The translations under genes and the position numbers were made by a program. Below are positions 8,331 through 18,181 of a stretch of 64,000 nucleotides of DNA, piece after piece. Numbering within the stretch: position 1 is the first letter of the stretch; every line of letters begins with the position of its first letter. Source of the stretch: Streptomyces dysideae (GTDB lineage: Bacteria; Actinomycetota; Actinomycetes; Streptomycetales; Streptomycetaceae); assembly GCF_001514305.1 (NCBI RefSeq), contig NZ_KQ949078.1, forward strand, positions 309,122-373,121, given 5' to 3'. A model generated the notes under the pieces. It was not told the origin of the DNA. It was given only the letters and a program-made list of their open reading frames with translations, and searched no databases.

Positions 8331-9213
8331 GCCGGCAGCCCGCGGCCACTGTCAGGCCGAGTGCGACCAGCAGCCAGGCCACCGTGCGCAGGGTGGCCGT
8401 CAGGGCGTCGTAGACCGCGCCCGCGGCCGGCTGGTGGATCTCGTCCGGCAGATCGGCCAGGGTGAGATGGCGGCCGATCACCACCGCGAGGTCCAGGAAC
8501 GCGCCGCCCAGTGCCGTGCCGAGAGCCGTCGCCGTGACCGCGCGGCGGCGGCAGGCGGCGACCGTGATGCCGGTGACGGCCAGCACAGCGGCTGTGACCG
8601 GGAGCCAGAAACCGGCGACCTCGAGCACGTCGTACCCCTTCCGGAGCCGGTCCAGATCACGGGCCGGGAGTATGGCGACCTCGGTATGCTTGACCGGGAT
8701 ACGGTGCGCCAACGCGACGTTGTCGTCGGTGAGTCGGCGTTTGACCTGGGCGGTGACGGGAGCGAGGTCGACGGTGACCGCGCGGTCCCCCTTGTCCCGC
8801 AGTGCGCTCAACACGGCCTCGTGGACGGCCCTGTTGCTAGCGTCCCATGCCGTGCGGAAGGCGTCGGTCCGGGTGAACGAGCGCACCGCGTCCTGCACGA
8901 AGGGGCGGGTGCCGGTGGGCAGGGGCTCCTGGTCGGTCCCGTGGTCGATCTCCCGCATGATGCCGTCGCCCACGGCTTGCGCGACCGCGTTCTGTACGTC
9001 CGGATCGGCGGCCAGCGGCGCCATCGCGGTGACGTACCGTCCGGTGTCGGCCAGCCCGTACGTCACCCAGGCCGCCAGCGCCCCGAACGGCACGAGGAGG
9101 CAGGACAGGGCGATCAGCGCGGCCGACAGGGCGTTCCGGAGTCGTGGGGACACGGTTTCAGGCAAGTCGCCCCGGGGCGGCCGTGCGAGCGGGGTGACTG
9201 CATATGGGCGCAT
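8245..9213 (-). CDS. Membrane protein, unknown function
   Basis: This is a 322-residue protein with one N-terminal membrane helix (LSAALIALSCLLVPFGALAAWVTYGLA), an extracytoplasmic middle domain of about 160 residues and three closely spaced C-terminal helices (VTAAVLAVTGITVAA, GTALGGAFLDLAVVI, VAWLLVALGLTVAAG). The middle domain is rich in charged residues and has no motif I recognise. The topology suggests a sensor-like or envelope protein common in actinomycetes. The 3' end overlaps the MocR gene in antisense, so the two are likely co-terminated. Confidence 0.75.
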   Translation of the reverse strand: MRPYAVTPLARPPRGDLPETVSPRLRNALSAALIALSCLLVPFGALAAWVTYGLADTGRYVTAMAPLAADPDVQNAVAQAVGDGIMREIDHGTDQEPLPTGTRPFVQDAVRSFTRTDAFRTAWDASNRAVHEAVLSALRDKGDRAVTVDLAPVTAQVKRRLTDDNVALAHRIPVKHTEVAILPARDLDRLRKGYDVLEVAGFWLPVTAAVLAVTGITVAACRRRAVTATALGTALGGAFLDLAVVIGRHLTLADLPDEIHQPAAGAVYDALTATLRTVAWLLVALGLTVAAGCRLTAYLVRHRRASAAPTSDPAPRPTRAQV

Positions 9214-9353
9214 GCGTCAAGCCGTACGGGCGCGCCGTCCTGGGAGACGTGCGCCGAGCCGGTCAGACGTGCGCCGAGCTGGGGATTCCTTGCTCCGGTG
9301 GAGCGTTCACCCGAACGGGTGTTTCCTGGTTCTGGGGAGAAGGAGGCCGATCT

Positions 9354-9785
9354 GTGCGCACCACTCCGGCCCTGCGGATCCTGGCCGCGGCCCTGCTCAC
9401 CGGTGGCACCCTCGCCGTCACAGCGGCGGGCACCACTGCAGCGGCAGCCCCGCCGGCCACCACCGAAGGACGAGGTGGCGAAGGGCGTGGCGGCGGCCCG
9501 GTCCGGGGCACCATCATCTCCCGCACCGACCTCAACCTGCGGCAGGCGCCCACCACCCGATCACCCGTCGTCGCGCGGGTGTCACCGGGCAGCGAGGACC
9601 GTGTCGACTGCAAGGTTCGCGGACGGCACGTCAACGGCAACCCGTACTGGTACTGGCTCGTCGGCGCGCAGGCCTGGGCCGGCGCCGCGTTCGTGGACAC
9701 CGGCGGGCACGGGGTGCCGACCTGCTCGGACGCGCGTCCGCGTCCGGTTCCTGGAGCATCTCCGGTTCGTGGAGCTGGAGCGTGA
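9354..9785 (+). CDS. Secreted SH3-domain-like protein
   Basis: This is a 143-residue protein from the GTG at 9354, which has a strong AGAAGGAGG ribosome site. A signal peptide (residues 1-30, ALRILAAALLTGGTLAVTAAG ... AAAAP) is followed by a Gly-rich linker and a bacterial SH3 fold: GTIISRTDLNLRQAPTTRSPVVARVSPGS, then a Trp/Tyr-rich segment WYWLVGAQAWAGAAFVDTGG. Such domains usually bind peptidoglycan or act as small extracellular adaptors. There is no catalytic domain. Confidence 0.8.
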   Translation: MRTTPALRILAAALLTGGTLAVTAAGTTAAAAPPATTEGRGGEGRGGGPVRGTIISRTDLNLRQAPTTRSPVVARVSPGSEDRVDCKVRGRHVNGNPYWYWLVGAQAWAGAAFVDTGGHGVPTCSDARPRPVPGASPVRGAGA

Positions 9786-9852
9786 GCGGAAGCGCTTGGT
9801 GACTTGGGGACGCTTCGTGACTTGGGGAGAGGACTTGGGGAGAGGAAGGGAA

Positions 9853-9894
9853 CGGTTCGGCCCCGGCGCCCGAGCGGGCACCGGGGCCGAACCG
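9853..9894. terminator. Bidirectional terminator hairpin
   Basis: Arms of 20 bp (cggttcggccccggcgcccg and its near-perfect complement, one G-U type mismatch) surround a 2-base loop. The hairpin lies between the SH3 protein gene and the convergent small membrane-protein gene. Confidence 0.8.
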
Positions 9895-9915
9895 TGCGCC
9901 GAACCGTGCGTAGCC

Positions 9916-10350
9916 TCAACGGATGCGGTGGCCTTCCGCGTCCTCGTGTGTGTAGTAGCGGTAGAAGATCACCACGAAGAAGCCCGCCGCGACCACCAGT
10001 GCCATCACGGTGGAGCGCAGTACCGTCGCGCCGGTCTGGTTGTACAGGAAGCCGAACGCCGAGCCCGCGAACGCCGTCCACAGCAGCGCGTGCAGCTCGC
10101 GCTTCATGAGGGGTGACAGGGCGCGTACGGCGACGTAGAGCGCCATGAACGCGAACGCGGTGACGAACCCGAACAGCAGGTTCCAGCCGGTGATCTCGCC
10201 GCCGCCACGCCGGTTGGCCGCGGCCCAGTAGCCGTAGACGAGCCCGAGCACGACGGGCACGGCCACCTTCGCGGCCTGATGGGTTCGCGCGCTGAAGACA
10301 TCGGGTGTGCGCTGGGGCGTGCCGCGCCGCGCGGGTGCCGCATGAGCCAT
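9916..10350 (-). CDS. Small four-helix membrane protein, unknown
   Basis: This is a 144-residue protein from an ATG with a GAGGAGTG-type ribosome site. After a basic head there are four predicted helices (KVAVPVVLGLVYGYWAAA, WNLLFGFVTAFAFMALYVAV, LLWTAFAGSAFGFLYNQ, TVMALVVAAGFFVVIFYRYY) and a short charged tail. I know similar short proteins from other Streptomyces but no function. Confidence 0.75.
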   Translation of the reverse strand: MAHAAPARRGTPQRTPDVFSARTHQAAKVAVPVVLGLVYGYWAAANRRGGGEITGWNLLFGFVTAFAFMALYVAVRALSPLMKRELHALLWTAFAGSAFGFLYNQTGATVLRSTVMALVVAAGFFVVIFYRYYTHEDAEGHRIR

Positions 10351-10448
10351 GAGAAGGCACTCCTCTCTCCTCGCCCCCGCCCTACCAGAGCACACCTGTG
10401 GGGGGCTGGTGGCAAGTCGGTGGTGTCGGGGTGTGTTCGGGGGTTCAC

Positions 10449-10482
10449 GGGCGCCTCCGGCGTCCTGCCGCCGGAGGCGCCC
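10449..10482. other. Perfect 14-bp hairpin in a divergent intergenic region
   Basis: The arms gggcgcctccggcg (10449-10462) and cgccggaggcgccc (10469-10482) are perfect, with a 6-base loop. The 271-bp space 10351-10621 separates two divergently transcribed genes, so a simple terminator is not expected there. It could be a leader attenuator, or it could end a small unrecognised transcript. Nothing else is evident in this gap. Confidence 0.5.
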
Positions 10483-10621
10483 GTCGGATTGGCTGCGACC
10501 GGGCGAAGGGTTCCGTCGAGCCCCGCCGACAAGCTGCCGTCGCCGTCCTCCCGGCCGGTTCGCCGGAGGCCCCGGCCGGGAGCGGATGCGGCCCGCGGGA
10601 CGTCGTGTTTCGCTGAGGCGC

Positions 10622-11989
10622 ATGAGGGCCGTGAGCGAGAGTGGCGGCGGTCGGGTGCGCGTGCCGGGGGGCGGGCGTCGTCGCCGGGGGCCGCTCACCC
10701 GGCCGTATCGGGGGTTCGCAGGCGTCGGCGGAGATGATGTACATCGGCGGCAGCTGTTGCTGCGGGTGCGTGGGCGGAGTGTCGCCTGGGTGCCGCCGCT
10801 GCTGCTGCTCGGGGTGATCGTGCTGGCCGACTCCAACACCGATGCCGAGTTCCGGATCATCTCCTGGATCGTGCTGGTGCCGGGTATCGCCGCCGCGATC
10901 TGCGGGGTGGCCGGGACGGCCGTGTTCGCGTTGTTCGCGCTGCTGACGTACGTCGTCGCGGACAGCGCCTGGCCGTACGAGTACCAGAGCGGCCTGCCCG
11001 ACTTCATCCTGGTCGCCGTCGGCGGCGTGCTGGCCACCCTCGCCTGCACGGTGCGGATCCGCGGCGAGCGGCGCATGCTGCACATGCGGGACGTCGCCGA
11101 GACCATCCGCCGTACCGTGCTGCGCCCGCTGCCCCCGGACTGGGGCGGCCTCGACCACGCGGCCGTCTATCTCACCTCCGACAGCGAGGCCCGCGTCGGC
11201 GGCGACTTCTACGACATCCAGTTGGGCCTGCACGGCACCCGCGTCCTCGTCGGCGACGTACAGGGCAAGGGCCTGGAGGCGGTGGAGGCGGCGGCCGCGC
11301 TGCTCGGCACGTTCCGCGAGGCCGGGTATCACGAGCCGGACCTCACGACGGTCGCCGCCCGCCTGGAACTCCGTATGCAGCGGCACGCCCGCCTGCGCGC
11401 CGCGCTGCGTTCCGCCGTCGCGGCCCCGCCGGTCCCGGGGCGCCCGGCCCGTACCCGGCTCGGTTCCGCCTGGGCGGCGGGGCCGCCCCTGCCGGCGCGG
11501 GCCCGCCGCGACGACGGCGACCGGTTCGCCACGGCCGTCCTGCTCGACTTCCCCGACGACGACCACGGTGCGGTCGACGTCGTCATCTTCGGGCACGAGC
11601 CACCCCTCGTCGTCGGCCCGTCCGGAGTACGCCCCCTCCCGCCCGGCGACGGACTCCCCCTCGGCCTCAGCGAACTCGCCGTCAACCCCGCGCCACCGCC
11701 CGTCCACCGTGTCGCCCTCGCGCCCGGCGAGACCCTGCTGCTCACCACCGACGGTGTCACCGAGGCCCGGGACGGTGACGGCGTCTTCTACCCGCTGGCC
11801 GCCGAGGTCGCCCGGGCCGTGGCCGCCGACCCGCGTACCGCCGAACCTCCGCGCCTGGTCGCCGCCGTCCGTGACGGCACGTTGCGGCACTGCGGTGGGC
11901 ATCTCGCCGACGACACCACGGTGTTCGCCGTACGGAGGAACAGTGCCGGCGGCGCCAATGCGGACGGAAACGGACGTTTGCAGGCCTGA
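10622..11989 (+). CDS. Membrane-anchored SpoIIE/PP2C-type serine phosphatase
   Basis: This is a 455-residue protein; the ATG at 10622 is the likely start but the ribosome site is weak. Residues ~45-140 hold three or four membrane helices (WVPPLLLLGVIVLADS, IISWIVLVPGIAAAICGVAGTAVFALFALLTYVVAD, DFILVAVGGVLATLAC). The phosphatase domain follows with the metal-binding motifs GGDFYD, VGDVQGKGLEAV, LLTTDGVTEA and DDTTVFAV. Such proteins dephosphorylate anti-anti-sigma factors in partner-switching pathways. No sensor domain is present apart from the membrane part, and no sigma-factor gene is nearby. Confidence 0.9.
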   Translation: MRAVSESGGGRVRVPGGGRRRRGPLTRPYRGFAGVGGDDVHRRQLLLRVRGRSVAWVPPLLLLGVIVLADSNTDAEFRIISWIVLVPGIAAAICGVAGTAVFALFALLTYVVADSAWPYEYQSGLPDFILVAVGGVLATLACTVRIRGERRMLHMRDVAETIRRTVLRPLPPDWGGLDHAAVYLTSDSEARVGGDFYDIQLGLHGTRVLVGDVQGKGLEAVEAAAALLGTFREAGYHEPDLTTVAARLELRMQRHARLRAALRSAVAAPPVPGRPARTRLGSAWAAGPPLPARARRDDGDRFATAVLLDFPDDDHGAVDVVIFGHEPPLVVGPSGVRPLPPGDGLPLGLSELAVNPAPPPVHRVALAPGETLLLTTDGVTEARDGDGVFYPLAAEVARAVAADPRTAEPPRLVAAVRDGTLRHCGGHLADDTTVFAVRRNSAGGANADGNGRLQA

Positions 11990-12058
11990 GATCCCCCTTT
12001 GCAGCCGCAGCGGTTACGGTGCTGACGTACGTGATCGACGGGGGATGGGGAGGGACCG

Positions 12059-13135
12059 ATGCCCGGAACCGTGCTGCTGCTCGCCGCCGCGCCGGCAGCC
12101 AAGGGCTGTCTGGTGGACGCGGCGTCCGTGCTTCCCGTCCTCGCGGCCGTGCCGCCCGGCGTGCTGTCCGGCACCGACACCGCGAACGTCGTCGAACTCG
12201 CCGACCCCCTGGAGCCGCAGGCCGTCCTCACCCGCCTGCGCGCGGCCGCGGCCGCCCCCTACCCGCTCACGGTCTTCGTCACCGGCCAGCTCCAACTGGA
12301 CCGCCGCCAGCACCTCCCGCACTTGGCGCTGGCCCGCACGACGCCCTCGACGGTCCGCTACACCGGCTTCCCCTGGCACTGGATCCGCGAGGAACTGCGC
12401 CTGCGCGCCCCGGGGTCGACGGCCCTCCTCCTCGACCTGCACGCCGACCAGGAGACCTGGGAGTGGCTGCATGCCAACCCCCTCGACACCGGCCGCAACA
12501 ACGAGGTCTACGGCCGGATCGCGCCGCCGCCGGCACGCCGTACGGTGGCGGGGCCGGCGTATATGAAGGCGGTCGCGACCCTGCTCCGCAGCGGACTCAG
12601 ACCGCCGCTGGACCAGCTCCATCAGCACGCACTCGCGCGGATCGCACCCGAGGGCGGGGTCGGCACCGACATCGTGCTCACCGCGCAGACCGGTGCGCAG
12701 GCCACCGCGCCCAGCGATCCGCACGCCGCCATCACCGCCGCCGTCCAGTCCGGCCGCCACTCCACCGCCGACGCCCTCGCCGCGCAGCACGAACAGGCGG
12801 CCGTCCACACCCACGGGCCCGCCTCCGAAGAGGCCCTGCACTGGATCGAGGTCCGTGCCGACCTCGCCATGCTGGCCGGCGACGCCGTCCGCAGCTGCCG
12901 CACCTGGCTGACGGTCGCCTCCGCCCGCCTCCACGCCGGCCAGGCCCCGGACGCGCCCGCGGTGGAGGCGGCAGTGGACCGCGCCCACCATCAGTGGAGC
13001 CAGATCCGGGACGCCGGCCCGGCCCGCGAACTCGGCCTGGCCCTGGCGGAGTTGCGCGGCCGGGTGCCGGGACGACGCCAGGGCGCCCTGGAGAACATCC
13101 ACCGACAGCTACGCCAGTTGCAGACGCAGCCCTGA
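12059..13135 (+). CDS. Conserved hypothetical protein (actinomycete)
   Basis: This is a 358-residue soluble protein 69 bp after the phosphatase, with a GGGGAGGGACC ribosome site. The first ~170 residues look like an alpha/beta fold (TVLLLAAAPAAKG, LTVFVTGQLQLDRRQHLPHLALA). The second half is helical and repeat-like (AALAAQHEQAAVHTHGPASEEALHWIEVRADLAMLAGD, ... AVDRAHHQW), resembling tetratrico-type helices. I do not recognise the family. Its position suggests co-transcription with the phosphatase gene. Confidence 0.75.
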   Translation: MPGTVLLLAAAPAAKGCLVDAASVLPVLAAVPPGVLSGTDTANVVELADPLEPQAVLTRLRAAAAAPYPLTVFVTGQLQLDRRQHLPHLALARTTPSTVRYTGFPWHWIREELRLRAPGSTALLLDLHADQETWEWLHANPLDTGRNNEVYGRIAPPPARRTVAGPAYMKAVATLLRSGLRPPLDQLHQHALARIAPEGGVGTDIVLTAQTGAQATAPSDPHAAITAAVQSGRHSTADALAAQHEQAAVHTHGPASEEALHWIEVRADLAMLAGDAVRSCRTWLTVASARLHAGQAPDAPAVEAAVDRAHHQWSQIRDAGPARELGLALAELRGRVPGRRQGALENIHRQLRQLQTQP

Positions 13136-13266
13136 CGCGCCGCGCGGCTGCCAACTGCGCCCCGCCGGAGGCGATCAGCGGGGTTCCGGCTCTTCGCCGG
13201 GGGTGTGGCCGTCCCGCCCCGGGGACCGGAACCGGACAGGGCGATCCGATTGCTGGAGTCACCGGC

Positions 13267-13844
13267 ATGACCCCTGGCGCCCGACCCACCGACGACTGTG
13301 CCGCCCAACCCCGGCGCAGCGACGCCGAGCGCAACCGGGGCCGGATCATCGCTGCCGGCCGCAGGGTCCTCGGGCGCGACGGACTCAACGCCTCCATGGC
13401 CTCCGTGGCCCGCGAGGCAGGCGTCGGGATCGCCACCATCCTGCGCCACTTCCCCGCGATGGAGGACCTGGTCGCCGCCGTCTTCCTCGACCGCATGGAC
13501 GCCTACGCCGACGCGGTCGCCGTCGCCCTCGACGACCTCGACCCCTGGCACGGTTTCATCGGCTACATCGAGGCCGCCTGCGCGATGCAGGCCGCCGACT
13601 CCGGCTTCGCCGACGTCCTGACCATGACCTTTCCCACCCCCAAGGCCCTGGAACAGCGTCGCAACGAGGCGTACGAGGCCATGGTGGAGCTCATCGGCCG
13701 CGCCAAGGCGACGGGGCGGCTGCGCGAGGACTTCGACCCCTCGGATCTCGTACTGATCCACATGGGCGACGCCCTCTACCGGGCCATGCTCCGCGCCGGC
13801 CCGGCGGGCACACCGCACCGGCGCCGGGGACCCCGCCTGCCTGA
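13267..13844 (+). CDS. TetR/AcrR-family regulator, 3' end unresolved
   Basis: The ATG at 13267 opens a TetR protein. The DNA-binding domain spans residues ~17-65 (ERNRGRIIAAGRRVLGRDGLNASMASVAREAGVGIATILRHFPAMEDL), followed by a helical ligand domain to about residue 175 (DPSDLVLIHMGDALYRAML). After that the sequence stops resembling the family and the frame has no stop until 14892, running right across the next gene. A stop exists in another frame at 13842-13844. The 3' end has therefore probably been altered by a frameshift or rearrangement; a near-duplicate of gccctttgc at 13848-13872 marks the spot. The end given here is a working estimate. Confidence 0.6.
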
Positions 13845-13987
13845 TGCCCTTTGCGGGCGGCGAGCCCTTTGCCGGGCGCTCGCCGTCGCCACTCACCCGT
13901 ACGGCCCGGCGCGCTGGTGCCCGCACCCCTCCGGTGGTGCCTTGGGAACACGCACCCGATCTTGGCAGCCCTCCAGGAGGCCCCACG

Positions 13988-14758
13988 ATGCCCCGTCCCC
14001 CGGCCCGCACCTTCGTCGCCTCGGCCCTCTCGGCAACCGCCCTGCTGACCGCGACGGCATGCTCCGCCGGCCCGGACAAGGCACCCACGACCGCCAGAGC
14101 CGCCGCGACCCCCACCACAGCCCAGTCTCCGACGACCACCGCCCCCGCCCTCACCGAGGCCCAGGCCCGGGACGCCCTCATCAGCGACGCCGACCTCGGA
14201 GAGCCCTGGACGCCGACCCAGGGCGCCGCGACCTGGCGGGACGCCATGCTCAAGGCGACCACCGACCTGCCGGACTGCCGGCGGCTGCTGGACGCCCTGT
14301 ACACCGAGGAGTTCTTCGGCGCGGAGGCCCGTACCCAGGCCGTGGTCGGGCTCGACGACAACTGGGACGAGGCGCAGTTGCGGTACCAGGTCGTCGCCCA
14401 TCGGCCCGCCGAGGTGGACCGGACGCTGGGCTGGCTGAGGACGCTGCCGGAGAAGTGCGCGCAGTTCGGCGCCACGACCGCGCGCGGCGTTCCGCAGGCC
14501 GTGGAGGTCAGCGAGGCCGCGCTGCCGGAGGTCGGCGACGCCCGGCAGGCGCTGCGCGTCCTTCTCACCGGGGCGACGGAGGACGACGAGTCGCTGACGC
14601 TCACCGTGGACGTCGCCGTCGTACGGGTCGGCGGGGACGCGATCGTCGTCACCAACGGCGGCCTCGGCGACGTACTGAACGAAGCCACCCAGGCGGCCGT
14701 GGATCTGGGCGCCCACCGGCTGGCGGAGGTCAGGAAGCAGGGCCGGGTGCAGGTCTGA
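13988..14758 (+). CDS. Secreted lipoprotein, unknown function
   Basis: The protein has 256 residues, with a CCAGGAGGCC ribosome site before the ATG. The N-terminus is a lipoprotein signal (SATALLTATACSAG, Cys near residue 25) followed by a Thr/Pro/Ala linker. The mature domain (LTEAQARDALISDADLGEPWTPTQG ... CRRLLDALYTEEFFGAEARTQAVVGLDD ...) resembles sensor-domain-like lipoproteins of actinomycetes that follow regulators. No catalytic residues are evident. Its position just after a TetR gene suggests an envelope role, not established. Confidence 0.8.
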   Translation: MPRPPARTFVASALSATALLTATACSAGPDKAPTTARAAATPTTAQSPTTTAPALTEAQARDALISDADLGEPWTPTQGAATWRDAMLKATTDLPDCRRLLDALYTEEFFGAEARTQAVVGLDDNWDEAQLRYQVVAHRPAEVDRTLGWLRTLPEKCAQFGATTARGVPQAVEVSEAALPEVGDARQALRVLLTGATEDDESLTLTVDVAVVRVGGDAIVVTNGGLGDVLNEATQAAVDLGAHRLAEVRKQGRVQV

Positions 14759-14839
14759 GGGTCGGCTCCGGCTCTGGGGGCCAGGTCCGGGGGCCAGATC
14801 TGAGGCCGGGGCCGGGCGCTCGGCCTGCGAAATACAGGG

Positions 14840-15124
14840 CTAGCCCATGCGCTCGACCGCCTCCTTGGCCTCCTTCAGGCCCACCCCGGTGACCTCCCGG
14901 TACACCTTGATCGCCTGGATTGTCTTCCCGTCCCGCCGCAGCGCCGCCACCTCGGCCATCCGGGGCTCGTCCTCGCCGAGCCCCAAGTGGTCGAGGATCA
15001 GGTCGAGTTTGCGCTCGATCCGGGCAACCCGCTTGTCGGCGCGGCTGATCCGGCCCTCGATGCTGATGACGCCGACGATCACGACGAGCGCGAAGAGGAG
15101 CCCCAAGAGTCCGACTGTGTCCAT
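14840..15124 (-). CDS. Small membrane protein with ribosomal L7/L12 C-terminal-like domain
   Basis: This is a 94-residue protein. An N-terminal helix (VGLLGLLFALVVIVGVIS) is followed by a coiled-coil-like stretch (RISRADKRVARIERKLDLILDHLGL). The C-terminal segment (KTIQAIKVYREVTGVGLKEAKEAVERMG) matches the bL12 C-terminal fold. Comparable short proteins are widespread in Streptomyces. They are not ribosomal proteins, and their role is unknown. Confidence 0.8.
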   Translation of the reverse strand: MDTVGLLGLLFALVVIVGVISIEGRISRADKRVARIERKLDLILDHLGLGEDEPRMAEVAALRRDGKTIQAIKVYREVTGVGLKEAKEAVERMG

Positions 15125-15180
15125 GGCTCGCGATCTTAGGCGTCGCTCCCCAACTCCCGCCCCGGTTCACACAGTTCCCG

Positions 15181-15939
15181 TCAGTCCTGGTCGAACCGTA
15201 TCCGGTGGGACACGACATCCCGCGCCACATCCAGTGCCGTGCTGCTGTGCGAGAAGGCGTGGGCCCGCAGCCGTGCCAGCGCCTCGTCCGCGCCGACTCC
15301 GAGCTGCGCCATGATCATCCCGGTGGCCTGGTAGACCTCGTCGTGGTCAGTGGCCAAGCCACTCAGCCACCGGTCCTCGTCCCGCACCCCCGACCCCGAC
15401 CCGTACTCCTCCCCGCGCGGCAGCGCCATCAGCGCCACTGTCATCACCCCGGCCACCATCCGTGCCGTCCGCACCTCGTCGGCGGTGAGTTCGCCGGGGG
15501 CGTCGCGGTAGAGGTCGAGTGTGCCCACGCACACCGTGTCGTTGCCGAGCGGCATGGAGTACACGGCCCGTATCCCGGCCTCCGTGGCCAGCTGGGCGAA
15601 GACCGGCCAGCGTCCGACATCCCGGCCCGCCGTCAGATCGCAGGCGAGCACCGGCTCCCCGCGCTCCGCGGCGCTCTGGCAGGGCCCGTCCCCCAGGGTC
15701 GCCTGGATCTCCGTCACATACGCGGCCTGCGCACTGCTCGCGCCCAGCTGCACCGGCATGCCGTCGCTGTGCAGCGACACACTCGCGCCGTTCACGGGCA
15801 GCAGCTCGACGGCGACATGGCACAGCCGTCCCGGAATCTCGCTGGGCCCGGCACCACGTACGCCCTCGGCGATCGCGTCGGCGGCATCCGCCCGTTCCCG
15901 ACCGCGCGCACGCTGGTCGTCCCTGGGCCGCACGGCCAC
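15181..15939 (-). CDS. GAF + ANTAR domain RNA-binding regulator
   Basis: This is a 252-residue protein. Residues ~30-170 form a GAF domain (VELLPVNGASVSL ... TLGDGPCQSAAERGEPVLACDL ... RAVYSMPLGNDTVCVGTLDLYRD). Residues ~185-245 are an ANTAR domain (LATDHDEVYQATGMIMAQLGVGADEALARLRAHAFSHSSTALDVARDVV), which in this family binds dual hexaloop RNA to prevent termination. It is probably cytoplasmic. There is no adjacent two-hairpin target that I can identify. Confidence 0.88.
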   Translation of the reverse strand: MAVRPRDDQRARGRERADAADAIAEGVRGAGPSEIPGRLCHVAVELLPVNGASVSLHSDGMPVQLGASSAQAAYVTEIQATLGDGPCQSAAERGEPVLACDLTAGRDVGRWPVFAQLATEAGIRAVYSMPLGNDTVCVGTLDLYRDAPGELTADEVRTARMVAGVMTVALMALPRGEEYGSGSGVRDEDRWLSGLATDHDEVYQATGMIMAQLGVGADEALARLRAHAFSHSSTALDVARDVVSHRIRFDQD

Positions 15940-16104
15940 CGCCTCCTCACCTTCACTTCAAGCGTGGCCTAGGTCGTCCAAGGGGCTCACGGGGCGCTCT
16001 CACCGCCCACCCCGGACGACGCCCGACTACCCGTGACCCGTCCCGCGAAACCCCTACCGCTTCTCGTACGGACCGGCCGGCGCCCCGACGCCCTCGGGAC
16101 GCCA

Positions 16105-16739
<635 letters not shown>

Positions 16740-16742
<3 letters not shown>

Positions 16743-18083
16743 CAGAGGGGGCTGTGCGGGTGCGGGCCCGAGGGTGGTGGTGCCGGGGGCCGTACGGTGT
16801 CCGAGGCCCGTGCGGTACGCGTCCAGCGCGGCCTCCACCCGGCCGGTACGGCGCAGCAGATCGCCGAGCAGCCGGCACAGGTCGGCCAGGTCACCGGCGG
16901 CGCCGGCCCGTTCGAGGAGGCTGAGGGCGCGGACGTAGTGCTCCTCGGCGGTCTCGGTGTCCCGGGCGTCCTCGGCGATGATGCCGAGGAGGCGGTGGGC
17001 GGCGGCGGAGTGGAGGGCGCCGCGTTCGGGGCCGATGTCGCTGAGCACGCCCTGGAGGAGGGCGGCGGCCTCGTCGGACTTGCCGCGCCGGTGCAGTACG
17101 TCGGCGAGCTCGACGGCGACCTGGCTGGTGTAGAGGGCGGCGTGTTTGGCGGAGAGCATGGTGAGGGCTTCTCTCAACTCTCCCTCTGCGCACTCCAGTC
17201 GGCCGTTCTGGGCGTAGACGTAGCCGCGCATCCAGTGGCAGTTGGCGAGTTCGGTACGGAGCTGGAGCTGGCGGTACATCTCGGCGGCCTTGGCGAGCGA
17301 GGCGTCGGCCTCGGCGATGCGGCCCTCGGCGAGGAGGGTGCGGGCGACGGAGCGGTGCATGCGGGCGACCAGGGCCGGGTCGCCGGACCGCGGCGCCAGG
17401 GCGAGGGCCAGCTCGGCGGCCTGGGCGGCGCGGGCGTGGGCACCCATGTCCATGTAGGGGCCGATGACACTGGCGTAGATGAGGAGCAGTGCGTCGGGAT
17501 CGTGGAGCCCGCCCCGGTTCAGCTCATCGAGGGCGGACTCCAACAGGTAGACGGCGTAACGGAGTTCACCGGCGAGGTAGTGGGCGACGGCCCGTCCGCG
17601 CAGGGCGGGGACGCGGGCGGGCAGGGGTGCGTCGGCGTGCGCCCGCTCGGCCCGCTCGAAGTACTGCCGGGCCGCCTCCAGCTCGCCCGTGTTCAGGGCG
17701 CACTCGCCGAGGCCGAGCAGGGCGACGGCCGCCCCCTCGGAGAGTTCGTGCCGCTCCGCCTCGGCGAGCAGCGCGGCGTACTGCTCCGCCGCCGCCCCGG
17801 CCTCGCCGGTGGCGAGGGTGCGCTGCGCCTCGGTCAGCCGCAGCCGCAGATCGGTGGCGAGGCCGGCCGGGCGCCCGGTGGTGAGCTCCTCGTACGCCAC
17901 ACCCAGCCGCCCCGCGATATGCCTGAGCGCCTCGTCGGAGGCGCGCACGCGGCCCGCCTCCAGCGTGGAGATGTAGGCGGGGGTGTAGGCGGGCTCGGCC
18001 AGCTGTTTCTGCGTCAGCCCGCGTGCGGACCGCAACTGCTGCACCCTGCGCCCGATGATGCCCGGGTCGTCGCGGTCCGCCAT
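16740..18083 (-). CDS. XRE-family regulator with C-terminal TPR repeats
   Basis: This is a 447-residue protein. Residues ~8-65 form a helix-turn-helix (IGRRVQQLRSARGLTQKQLAEPAYTPAYISTLEAG, a variant with an extra Pro-Ala-Tyr insertion). The remaining ~370 residues are tetratricopeptide-like helices (for example YAALLAEAERHELSEGAAVALLGLGECALNTGELEAARQYFERAE). HTH plus TPR is the plan of RRNPP peptide-sensing regulators, but most actinomycete members have no known ligand. A 14-bp perfect palindrome lies 62 bp upstream. A small exported ORF is divergent from it. Both suggest autoregulation and a possible regulator-peptide pair. Confidence 0.85.
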
Positions 18084-18130
18084 CGTCCAACTCCCCCAGT
18101 ACCCCTTGCCGTTCAAGTCCGACAGCCCTA

Positions 18131-18158
18131 GGTTAAGCCGCGCATTAAGCATGCTTAA
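18131..18158. promoter_or_regulatory. AT-rich palindrome between the XRE-TPR gene and a small ORF
   Basis: TTAAGCATGCTTAA (18145-18158) is a perfect 14-bp palindrome, and an extra half-site GGTTAAGC occurs at 18131-18138. This low-GC island in a >70% GC region sits between two divergent genes and is a good candidate operator for the XRE-TPR protein. Confidence 0.6.
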
Positions 18159-18181
18159 CACGCCGTTGTAGCGAGGTCGCC

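Noticed and set aside
13267-14892. A single long protein from the TetR start to 14892
   Set aside because: After ~175 residues it loses family similarity and overlaps the whole of a convincing lipoprotein gene that has its own ribosome site and signal peptide.
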